DNA of 64,000 bases from an uncultured Clostridia bacterium (GTDB lineage Bacteria; Bacillota; Clostridia; Oscillospirales; Acutalibacteraceae). The notes below the pieces were generated by a model. The model made no database searches and was not told where the DNA came from. It saw nothing but the letters and a program-made list of their open reading frames with translations. Every line of letters begins with the position of its first letter. Position 1 is the first letter of the stretch. Positions 26,475 through 33,176 of this stretch are shown here, one piece after another. The translations under genes were made by a program, and so were the position numbers. The stretch is taken from the NCBI GenBank assembly GCA_937898625.1, contig CALEJF010000034.1, positions 1 through 64,000 of the forward strand, in the 5' to 3' direction.

Positions 26475-26504
26475 ATACCGACAGTAGCAATTTACTGTCG
26501 GTAT
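26475..26504 (-). terminator. Hairpin between livJ and livH
   Basis: A 12-base perfect stem (ATACCGACAGTA at 26475-26486, TACTGTCGGTAT at 26493-26504) is followed on the minus strand by a T-rich tract. As in the other amino-acid transporter at 16221, it sits between the binding-protein gene and the membrane genes and probably lowers expression of the latter. Confidence 0.8.
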
Positions 26505-26523
26505 ATGAGTTATGAATTATAGA

Positions 26524-27699
26524 TTAAAGAGCAACATATGTGCCGTCTTTAATTACAACAGCCATAGGTTTCTTTGAAACAGCACCTGATGCATCCCATG
26601 TAAGAGCAGCACCGGCACCTGTAAGACCATTGTATGAGAAGCCATTTGAACAGATTGCTTTCTTAAGAATGTCGCAAATCTGTGAAGCAGTCATATCAGC
26701 TGTTACATTGTTTGCTTTAAGAAGTTCAGCGATGATATAAACACCGTCGTATGCGTCAGCAGCAAACTGGTTAGGAGTTTCGTTGTTGTACTTAGCTTTG
26801 TATGCTGAAACGAATTTCTGTGTAGCGTCGTCTTTAGCATCAGCTGCGAAAGGAGTAAGAAGCATTACGCCTTCAGCAAGTTTTGTGTCAAAACCTTCAA
26901 TAGCAAGAAGTCCGTCAAGACCATCGCAACCAAAGAACTTAGGAGCATAGCTTGCTGATTCAGCAGCTTTAAGGATAAGAGAAGCTTCTGTATAGTAGAT
27001 TGGAAGGAATACAAGCTCAGCACCTGCTGTCTTACAAGCCTGAATCTGAGCTGAGAAGTCTTTGTTGCTATCTTTTGTGAAAGACTGTTCTGCAACAAGT
27101 TCAAGACCCTTCTTAGTAGCTTCTGCTTTGAATGTATTGTAGATACCTGTTGAATAAGCATCTGATGAGTCATAAATAACCGCAACTTTTTTCGCTACAT
27201 TGTTGTCAGCGATGTACTGAGCTGAACCAACACCTTGGTTAGAGTCAGTAAAGCAAATCTGGAAACAGTTGTCGTTAGCGATAACTGCGTCAGCTGATGC
27301 AGAAGGTGTAAGCTGGAACATATTGTCAGCAGCTGTCTTTTCAATAACTGCAAGGCATGAACCTGAAGTTACTGTACCAAGGAAAATCTGCATACCTTGG
27401 TCTTTAAGTGAGTTGTAAGCACTAACTGCCTTGTCGCCTGGATCAGCTTCATCGTCAGCTGTAACAAGCTTAAGGTTTGTGCCGTTAATACCACCGGCAG
27501 CATTGATTTCATCAATAGCAAGTTTAGCAGCATTAACAACTGCATTACCGTACTGAGCAGCTCCACCTGTAAGAGGACCGCTGATACCGATAACGATTTC
27601 TTTTGCGTCGTTTTTCTTATCTCCACCACAAGCCGCAAAGCAAGTAACAACAAGTGTTAAAGCTAAAACTACAGCGAAGATTTTTTTGAAGTTTTTCAT
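26524..27699 (-). CDS. livJ: Branched-chain amino-acid binding lipoprotein
   Basis: Extracellular leucine/isoleucine/valine-type receptor (Peripla_BP_6 family), 391 residues. The signal peptide ends CFAACGGDK with a lipobox Cys at about residue 24. The mature protein begins IVIGISGPLTGGAAQYG and has GINGTNLKLVTADDEADPG and the YDGVYIIAELLKANN region. It is the first gene of the liv operon and has AGGAGG upstream. Confidence 0.94.
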   Translation of the reverse strand: MKNFKKIFAVVLALTLVVTCFAACGGDKKNDAKEIVIGISGPLTGGAAQYGNAVVNAAKLAIDEINAAGGINGTNLKLVTADDEADPGDKAVSAYNSLKDQGMQIFLGTVTSGSCLAVIEKTAADNMFQLTPSASADAVIANDNCFQICFTDSNQGVGSAQYIADNNVAKKVAVIYDSSDAYSTGIYNTFKAEATKKGLELVAEQSFTKDSNKDFSAQIQACKTAGAELVFLPIYYTEASLILKAAESASYAPKFFGCDGLDGLLAIEGFDTKLAEGVMLLTPFAADAKDDATQKFVSAYKAKYNNETPNQFAADAYDGVYIIAELLKANNVTADMTASQICDILKKAICSNGFSYNGLTGAGAALTWDASGAVSKKPMAVVIKDGTYVAL

Positions 27700-27723
27700 A
27701 AAAAATACCTCCTCAATTTGTCC

Positions 27724-27807
27724 GTGTAATCAATAAAGATTTTGATTTACACACTTATCTCTTTAAATAGATAAAGTAAATATACACTAAAATATTCCAT
27801 AAGTCAA
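27724..27807 (-). promoter_or_regulatory. livJ promoter and leader dyad
   Basis: On the minus strand TTGACT (27802-27807) and TATATT (27779-27784) form a promoter with a 17-base spacer. The 80-base leader contains an imperfect inverted repeat (GTGTAATCA at 27724-27732 with TGATTTACAC at 27743-27752), which could be an operator or RNA hairpin controlling the operon. Confidence 0.6.
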
Positions 27808-27835
27808 TTATTTTTTTATATTTTTTTAAAATAAA

Positions 27836-27855
27836 AGGGTATGGAACCATACCCT
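27836..27855 (-). terminator. Terminator after the M28 peptidase gene
   Basis: AGGGTATG pairs with CATACCCT around GAAC; the minus strand continues into a T/A tract. Confidence 0.7.
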
Positions 27856-27871
27856 CTTATATGTGTATCGA

Positions 27872-29209
27872 TTATTTTTTCTGTGGACCATTAAATCCGT
27901 TAGTTTCTTGGAATGTGGCAATTTTGTCAATAACACTTAAAACCACATCAAATCCGGTGCCAACTGTTTCAATATCAAAACGGTCTGGCATATCATGCCA
28001 TGTGTGGTAGTACCATGTAAGCATTGGATTTTGAGCAGCAAATGTAACAGATTTAATACCTGCTCTTGTCATTGGAGTACTGTCGCAACCACCAACAGGA
28101 TTATGGATACAACCGTTTGTTTTGCTTTCAATACCCATTTCATCAAATGTTTCTTTAAACATTTTTTCAAGGTCAGTGTCAAATCGGCAACCCTGCCAGT
28201 CGTCTTTGATAACAACTTCAAAATAGTCTTTATCAGCAACAGAGTCAATGTTAATATTCCAAGCATTTTGAGTTAAATCATCATTTCTGTGCTTATGTAC
28301 AAAATCCATTGAGCCACGAAGACCTGCTTCTTCAGAACCACAGTTGCAATCAACAATACGACAATTTTTTGGCATCTTTTCAGGATTCTCTTTGAAATAC
28401 TTTAAAACTGCATAGCTAAGAGCACAGCCTGTTGCATTGTCCATAGCACCTCTTGATGCGTTTTCTTCGCTTGGGTCATTCCACATAACAACAAAAGCAC
28501 TACCAAGAGCTGTAATGATTGGTAAAAAGTGTAATGCAACATAGAATCTGTTGAGTGAGAGTGAATTAGATGCAACAATTGCCCATTCAGCATTGAGATA
28601 AAGACCAAGATAAATCAATGACATTGCAATTGAAACGCCAACCATAAAGAAAACACAAACTGCACCAAAGCCAACTTTACCATAAGTGGTAATAAGGCCA
28701 TAAATTGGTTTATCAGGATATCTTGAAGCATTTTCAGAGTGCTTCCAGTTCCATGATGTATCTGTATGACCAGAAAGGATAATTGTATAATCGTATTTTC
28801 CATCTTCAGGAACTAATTCACCATAAACATTCTGCGAAATCTTTTGTTTAAAGAACATATCAAACCAAGGTTTGTAAAGAAATGCACTGAAAACAAGCCA
28901 GATAACCATACATATACCTATAAGAGCCATACCGTGCCACAGGTGATGATTATCCAATGCAAAATAAACAAGACCGCTAAGAATCACACCGACCCAACCT
29001 GCATAAGGGAGTCCACCGATGCCTGAACGGGGCGAAACTGCAAATTCTTCTTTTTTAGGTTCAATTCCGATTTCACGGAGTTTTTCGCCCATATAGTCAG
29101 CATATTCTCTTTCACCTTTTGAACCTGGGAGACGAGAGCCAACATTTTCAGCAGCATGTTTTACAATATCCCATGCTTCCTGGACGTATTTTTTAGATTC
29201 GTCTTTCAT
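27872..29209 (-). CDS. M28-family zinc aminopeptidase with embedded membrane helices
   Basis: Di-zinc peptidase-like protein of 445 residues. Metal and catalytic motifs are LSGHTDTSW (His ligand and Asp), AMDNATGCAL (bridging Asp), NCGSEEAGLRG (catalytic Glu and Glu ligand) and YYHTWHDMPD (His ligand). Unlike soluble M28 enzymes it has about two helices near residues 75-115 and three more (about 185-255) inserted between the first zinc motif and the bridging Asp, so the catalytic core appears tied to the membrane. The ATG at 29209 is chosen over an upstream frame start because TTGGAGGA lies seven bases before it. The substrate is unknown. Confidence 0.85.
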   Translation of the reverse strand: MKDESKKYVQEAWDIVKHAAENVGSRLPGSKGEREYADYMGEKLREIGIEPKKEEFAVSPRSGIGGLPYAGWVGVILSGLVYFALDNHHLWHGMALIGICMVIWLVFSAFLYKPWFDMFFKQKISQNVYGELVPEDGKYDYTIILSGHTDTSWNWKHSENASRYPDKPIYGLITTYGKVGFGAVCVFFMVGVSIAMSLIYLGLYLNAEWAIVASNSLSLNRFYVALHFLPIITALGSAFVVMWNDPSEENASRGAMDNATGCALSYAVLKYFKENPEKMPKNCRIVDCNCGSEEAGLRGSMDFVHKHRNDDLTQNAWNINIDSVADKDYFEVVIKDDWQGCRFDTDLEKMFKETFDEMGIESKTNGCIHNPVGGCDSTPMTRAGIKSVTFAAQNPMLTWYYHTWHDMPDRFDIETVGTGFDVVLSVIDKIATFQETNGFNGPQKK

Positions 29210-29302
29210 TACTATATCCTCCAACATTATAATTTATATTATATAATATTTCATTTCGAGGATTAAATCAAGTATTAAATTAAAATTTATCTTCCAAAAA
29301 AG

Positions 29303-29335
29303 AAAGTCAGGTAACGCTCAGATACCTGACTTTTT
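29303..29335 (-). terminator. Terminator after the acyl-CoA synthetase gene
   Basis: AAAGTCAGGTA (29303-29313) pairs perfectly with TACCTGACTTT (29323-29333), with a T-rich stretch after it on the minus strand. Confidence 0.85.
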
Positions 29336-29339
29336 GTAA

Positions 29340-30974
29340 TTAATTATATTTTCTTGCAATCTTAAGAGTAGTTGTTTTTGGAAATTCCTCGTCACGAATT
29401 TTGATTCTTGCAACATTTTTGAAGATTGGGTTTTCGCGATTAAACTTAGCAACATCATCGTTAATTCTGTCACGAGCATCAGGGAATTCTTTTTCGTTAA
29501 GGAAGAACTCTGCAACAATTTTTTCGTCTTCCTGATAAACAAGAACTTCTTCAACATATTCAATTCTTGAAAGTTTATCCTCGATTTCTTCTGGCGATAC
29601 ATTTTTACCGTTAGCAAGGCAAATAAGATTTTTCTTTCTACCAACCATAAAGAGGAAACCGTCTTCGTCAATTCTGCCGTGGTCACCTGTAATCAACCAC
29701 TCTCCATCAAAAGCAGCTGCTGTTGCTTCAGGGTCATTGTAATATCCTTGCATAACATTAGTGCCTCTGACATAGATTTCACCAACGCCTTCTTCATCAG
29801 GATTAACAATTTTGATTTCGCAACAGTCAAGGGGCGTACCAACACTACCAAACTTGAATTTTCCGGGTCTGTTACAAGTAACGGCAGGGGAGCATTCGGT
29901 AAGACCATAACCATTGTAAATGTCAATTCCGAATTCGTGCATACCAATTTCAACTTTCGGGTCAAGGTTTGCAGCACCACAAACAATCATATTGAGGTTT
30001 CCGCCAAGATTATCAATGATTGTCTTAAAGATTTTTTGTCTTCTGTCAATACCGAGTTTTAAAAGAGTGTTACTGATTTTAAGACCTTTTTTGAGAATAT
30101 CTTCTCTGCCTGTTTTTCTTGCTGTTTTCCAAATTCTGTTATAAATTGTGTTAACAACAAGAGGCACACCACAAATGTTATATGGTTTGTACTTTTTCAT
30201 ATCGCCCTGAATATTCTTGATACCGTCACACAAATATCCCCATTCTGTAAGGATATATGATGCGAAAAGAGCACTAACCCAAGCATATGTATGGTTAAGT
30301 GGCAAAAAGCCAATAGCATGTCTACCGTTAAGTGCACGGCAGGATGATGAACAGTTACTTGCAATATTGTAGTGTGTGAGCATAACACCCTTACTTTTTG
30401 CAGTTGTACCTGATGTGTAAGCAATACAAGCAAGGTCATCAGGCTTAACTTCAGCATCAAGAAACTCTTTATTACCTGCGTCTAATGATGCTTGTCCTTC
30501 TTTAAGGAAATCATTATAATTATCAAGACAAAAATACTGCATCTGTGGCATTTCCGGATTTGCCTTAAATTCTTCAACAGCCTTATTGAATTTTGCTGTA
30601 TGAACAAGAGCATCACAATCGCAACGAATAAGTTGGTCGGCAAGGTCGTCATATGGAAGTTTTGCATCCATTGGGACAGTTATGTTACAACCACAGATAG
30701 TTGCATAGTAAGCAATCATCCATTCAAAACAGTTCTCGCCGATAATTGCAATTTTCTTCTTTCCGTTAAGACCCTTTTTATAAAAGAAAGTACCGAAAGC
30801 AGCAATCTCGCTCCAGGTCTGATTGAATGTTCTTTCACACTCGTTTTTATTTTTATCAAGAAAAACATATTGACGCTTATCCTGACCTTTTTGAGCACCT
30901 GTAACGATTATTTCTTTGAGAGTTTGATAATCAGGAATATTAGCATTACCTGCATTCTTATGCTTTTTTGCCAT
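29340..30974 (-). CDS. AMP-forming acyl-CoA synthetase (long-chain fatty-acid-CoA ligase-like)
   Basis: Adenylate-forming enzyme of 544 residues that activates a carboxylic acid with ATP and usually transfers it to CoA. Motifs in order: IAYTSGTTAKSKGVMLTH (ATP loop), YNGYGLTECSPAV, GDHGRIDEDGFLFMVGRKKN and a C-terminal lysine context KTTTLKIARK. The protein is about 50-100 residues shorter than typical long-chain ligases. The ATG at 30974 is chosen because MAKKHKN follows AAGGGG and the upstream extension looks non-coding. A divergent TetR gene shares the promoter region and is the likely regulator. Confidence 0.88.
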   Translation of the reverse strand: MAKKHKNAGNANIPDYQTLKEIIVTGAQKGQDKRQYVFLDKNKNECERTFNQTWSEIAAFGTFFYKKGLNGKKKIAIIGENCFEWMIAYYATICGCNITVPMDAKLPYDDLADQLIRCDCDALVHTAKFNKAVEEFKANPEMPQMQYFCLDNYNDFLKEGQASLDAGNKEFLDAEVKPDDLACIAYTSGTTAKSKGVMLTHYNIASNCSSSCRALNGRHAIGFLPLNHTYAWVSALFASYILTEWGYLCDGIKNIQGDMKKYKPYNICGVPLVVNTIYNRIWKTARKTGREDILKKGLKISNTLLKLGIDRRQKIFKTIIDNLGGNLNMIVCGAANLDPKVEIGMHEFGIDIYNGYGLTECSPAVTCNRPGKFKFGSVGTPLDCCEIKIVNPDEEGVGEIYVRGTNVMQGYYNDPEATAAAFDGEWLITGDHGRIDEDGFLFMVGRKKNLICLANGKNVSPEEIEDKLSRIEYVEEVLVYQEDEKIVAEFFLNEKEFPDARDRINDDVAKFNRENPIFKNVARIKIRDEEFPKTTTLKIARKYN

Positions 30975-31018
30975 TAAAATTCTAACCCCTTTTTTAACAA
31001 AGGTACAAACAAATAAGT

Positions 31019-31074
31019 TTGACATTTGTAAACTTTTATAGTAGTATATTAACAAAAAGAAACATGAATGTCAA
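31019..31074. promoter_or_regulatory. Overlapping face-to-face promoters for the acyl-CoA synthetase and TetR genes
   Basis: Plus strand: TTGACA at 31019-31024, 17 bases, TAGTAT at 31042-31047. Minus strand: TTGACA at 31074-31069, 17 bases, TAATAT at 31051-31046. The two -10 boxes overlap, and TTGACATT/AATGTCAA form an outer inverted repeat. Polymerase can occupy only one promoter at a time, so one TetR dimer could switch both. Confidence 0.7.
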
Positions 31075-31113
31075 TTTATTTTAATAACTTATACAGTTTT
31101 GAGGTGAGTGTCA

Positions 31114-31692
31114 ATGTATAAAGGAACAAATCCTACTGCTATCAAGTCACAGCATTGGTTAGCTGATACGCTTTTGGATTTAATGGAGGAAAAACCATAC
31201 GAAGATATTACTATAAAAGACATATGTAAAAATGCTGATTTATCAAGACAAACGTTCTACAATTATTTTGAGACAAAAGAAGAATTATTTCGTTACCTTT
31301 TAAGAAGCACTTATGAAGAAAAATTGAATTCGCTTGATGAAATTCCAAGTTCAAAAGAGGCAATATCAGCATTTGTTAACACAACTAAGGAGAACCGCAG
31401 ACTTGTTTCTGTAATTGTCAAGAATAATCTTGGTAACATTGTTTCTGATGAAATCTTCAATGCTATAACACATTTTCTTAATAGATTTATTCCAAACTTT
31501 GAAAATCAACCTGACTTTGCATACCATGTTGTGTTGTTATCAGGAGCGTTAACACATTTTATGCTTTATTATGCGCGTAATAACAGTGAAATGTCCGAAA
31601 AAGAAATGACACATATTCTTGAAACATTTTTATCAGGAAAGATTTTTAAACTGATAAGAGCAACAAAATACATAAAAAAGGTACTCAAATGA
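31114..31692 (+). CDS. TetR/AcrR-family transcriptional regulator
   Basis: Regulator of 192 residues with an N-terminal TetR helix-turn-helix (about residues 12-60; YEDITIKDICKNADLSRQTF then YNYFETKEELF) and a variable ligand-binding half. It is divergent from the acyl-CoA synthetase gene and probably controls it in response to an acyl ligand (inference). ATG 31114 is preferred over GTG 31108 because GAGGTGA lies six bases before it. The last codons are part of the terminator stem. Confidence 0.9.
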   Translation: MYKGTNPTAIKSQHWLADTLLDLMEEKPYEDITIKDICKNADLSRQTFYNYFETKEELFRYLLRSTYEEKLNSLDEIPSSKEAISAFVNTTKENRRLVSVIVKNNLGNIVSDEIFNAITHFLNRFIPNFENQPDFAYHVVLLSGALTHFMLYYARNNSEMSEKEMTHILETFLSGKIFKLIRATKYIKKVLK

Positions 31693-31703
31693 GTACCTTT
31701 TTT
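31677..31703 (+). terminator. Terminator overlapping the tetR-type stop codon
   Basis: AAAGGTACTC (31677-31686) pairs with GAGTACCTTT (31691-31700) around AAAT and is followed by more T residues. Confidence 0.85.
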
Positions 31704-31727
31704 TGGTCGGAGTGACAGGACTTGAAC
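31704..31727 (-). repeat. Orphan copy of the tRNA-Pro 3' end (attachment-site-like)
   Basis: These 24 bases are identical to the last 24 of the tRNA-Pro gene (31992-32015): T-loop, 3' T-stem, acceptor strand and CCA. The bases beyond cannot form a T-stem, so it is a fragment, not a tRNA. It directly abuts a terminator, as a real tRNA 3' end would. This arrangement is what integration at a tRNA 3' end leaves behind. Confidence 0.8.
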
Positions 31728-31958
31728 GTCTGCTTCGGCTACGCCTTGCATACTACTCGATTGGCGACCCAAATTCTTACGAATTTCGGTATTTATAAGG
31801 AATTTGTTTTAGGTGATATTCTTTCCTGCGGAAAGAGTGATATTATGCCTTGTGGCATAGTGATATTTTATTCTACATAAACTCGCAAAGCGAATAACAC
31901 TGTGCGAAGCACAATATAACTGCATGGCAATATAACTCGCCGATAGGCGAATAAAACT
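31728..31958. repeat. Tandem hairpin array with constant linkers beside tRNA-Pro
   Basis: This region holds no gene. After a 43-base GC-rich stretch come short hairpins whose stems differ but always pair: AAATTC/GAATTT, CTTTCC/GGAAAG (31821-31835), TATGCC/GGCATA (31844-31859), TCGC/GCGA (31883-31893), TGTGC/GCACA (31901-31913) and TCGCC/GGCGA (31937-31950). The first group is separated by GTGATATT (31813, 31837, 31860), the second by ATATAACT-like linkers (31914, 31930 exact; related at 31876 and 31951). No family is recognised. Confidence 0.75.
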
Positions 31959-31990
31959 GAAAAAGACGATTCCAAAGAATCGTCTTTTTC
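31959..31990 (-). terminator. Terminator of tRNA-Pro
   Basis: AAAAGACGATT pairs with AATCGTCTTTT around CCAAAG immediately after the tRNA 3' end, with T residues following on the minus strand. Confidence 0.85.
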
Positions 31991-31991
31991 T

Positions 31992-32067
31992 TGGTCGGAG
32001 TGACAGGACTTGAACCTGCGGCCTCTTGACCCCCAGTCAAGCGCGCTCCCAGCTGCGCCACACCCCG
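31992..32067 (-). tRNA. tRNA-Pro (anticodon GGG)
   Basis: The minus strand folds as a complete 76-base tRNA. The acceptor CGGGGTG pairs with CACTCCG, followed by A and an encoded CCA. The anticodon stem CTTGA/TCAAG holds the loop CTGGGGG (anticodon GGG) and the T-loop is TTCAAGT. A promoter (TTGCAA at 32114-32109, TATTAT at 32091-32086, 17-base spacer) lies just upstream. Confidence 0.95.
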
Positions 32068-32186
32068 TTATTATCAACGCAAGATATAATAACATAAGAA
32101 AAAACAATTTGCAAGTAATATTTTAACAAAATTGTATTTACCTTTTACTCTCTTTTATGTTAAAATGTAAATGAGGTGAATACTTT

Positions 32187-33101
32187 ATGAAAAAGACTAT
32201 AAAAAAGATTATTATTGGCATTGTATCAGCAATTCTTGCTTTTGTACTCTTATGGGTTGGTGTTATTTATGTTCATTATCCACATTACAAGAAAAATCAA
32301 AGTGAAATTGTAATGGCTGATAGTGTCAATGCTGATGAAATAAGGGTTATGTCCTACAATATCCGTTGTCATGCTCCTGACGATTTAGGCAAGAAATCTT
32401 GGTTTTACCGTGCCCATCTTGTTGCCGATACTATTGAAAAAGCACAGCCGGGTGTTATTGGATTTCAAGAGGTAAATAGTTGGCAGTATGATTATTTATG
32501 CGAATCAATGCCACTATATGATTCTATTATTACTTATCGTGATGATATTCCTGTATATTCTGAAGGCTGTCCTGTTTTTTACAGAACTGATTTATATACG
32601 CTTGTTGACAAAGGTTCTTTCTGGTTATCAGAAACTCCTGATGTTATGAGTAAGGATTGGGGAGCAGCTTGTTACAGAATTTGTAGTTATGCAAGACTTA
32701 AGGATAAGGCGACAGGAAAAGAATTTGTTGTATTTAATACCCATCTTGACCATGTAAGTGACGAGGCTCGTATTAATGGAATTAATGTTGTTCTTGATAA
32801 GATTAAGGAATTTGGTGGATTACCCGCAGTGCTTATGGGTGACCTTAATGCAGAAGAAACATCCGACACATACAAGAGTGCGATAGAGTTTTTTGACGAT
32901 ACAAAATATATGACAGAAAACACAATGAAGAGTTGCACATATCAAGGCTGGGGTACGCAACTTGACCGTGAGTGCATTGATTACATAATGGTTTCAAAAT
33001 CTGACTTTAAGGTTCATTCTTATAAAGTTATTACGGATACTTATGGCGGTGTTTACACAAGTGACCATTTCCCATTGATATCGGTATTATCTTTTGAATA
33101 G
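32187..33101 (+). CDS. Endonuclease/exonuclease/phosphatase-family protein, membrane-anchored
   Basis: EEP-fold hydrolase of 304 residues. One N-terminal helix (KIIIGIVSAILAFVLLWVGV) anchors an extracytoplasmic domain with the metal-dependent motifs VMSYNIRC, VIGFQEVNSWQ, VVFNTHLDHVS, VLMGDLNAEETS, CIDYIMVS and YTSDHFPLISV. All catalytic positions (Asn, Glu, His/Asp, Asp/Asn, Asp, final Asp-His) are kept. Substrates of such exported EEP proteins include phospholipids, nucleic acids and sugar phosphates; none can be chosen here. It stands alone. Confidence 0.88.
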   Translation: MKKTIKKIIIGIVSAILAFVLLWVGVIYVHYPHYKKNQSEIVMADSVNADEIRVMSYNIRCHAPDDLGKKSWFYRAHLVADTIEKAQPGVIGFQEVNSWQYDYLCESMPLYDSIITYRDDIPVYSEGCPVFYRTDLYTLVDKGSFWLSETPDVMSKDWGAACYRICSYARLKDKATGKEFVVFNTHLDHVSDEARINGINVVLDKIKEFGGLPAVLMGDLNAEETSDTYKSAIEFFDDTKYMTENTMKSCTYQGWGTQLDRECIDYIMVSKSDFKVHSYKVITDTYGGVYTSDHFPLISVLSFE

Positions 33102-33136
33102 AACATATCAAGAAGCGACAGAGGGTTTATATATGC

Positions 33137-33176
33137 AAAAGTCCGACAGTAATTTGATATACTGTCGGACTTTTTT
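33137..33176. terminator. Bidirectional terminator between the EEP and ABC-F genes
   Basis: A 15-base stem (33137-33151 with 33060+ partner at 33160-33174; core CCGACAGTA/TACTGTCGG) is followed by T residues on each strand. The core is the same as in the livJ-livH hairpin. Confidence 0.85.

Noticed and set aside
30492..30977. 161-codon plus-strand frame opposite the acyl-CoA synthetase gene
   Set aside because: The opposite strand encodes a full set of adenylate-forming motifs; this frame has no motif and no ribosome-binding site.
31813..31958. CRISPR array
   Set aside because: The repeated units are only 8 bases, the variable parts are self-complementary hairpins, and no cas genes are in the window.
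31868..32107. Open frames of 60-80 codons across the tRNA-Pro gene
   Set aside because: They run through a complete tRNA and the hairpin array, have no ribosome-binding site and no recognisable domain.
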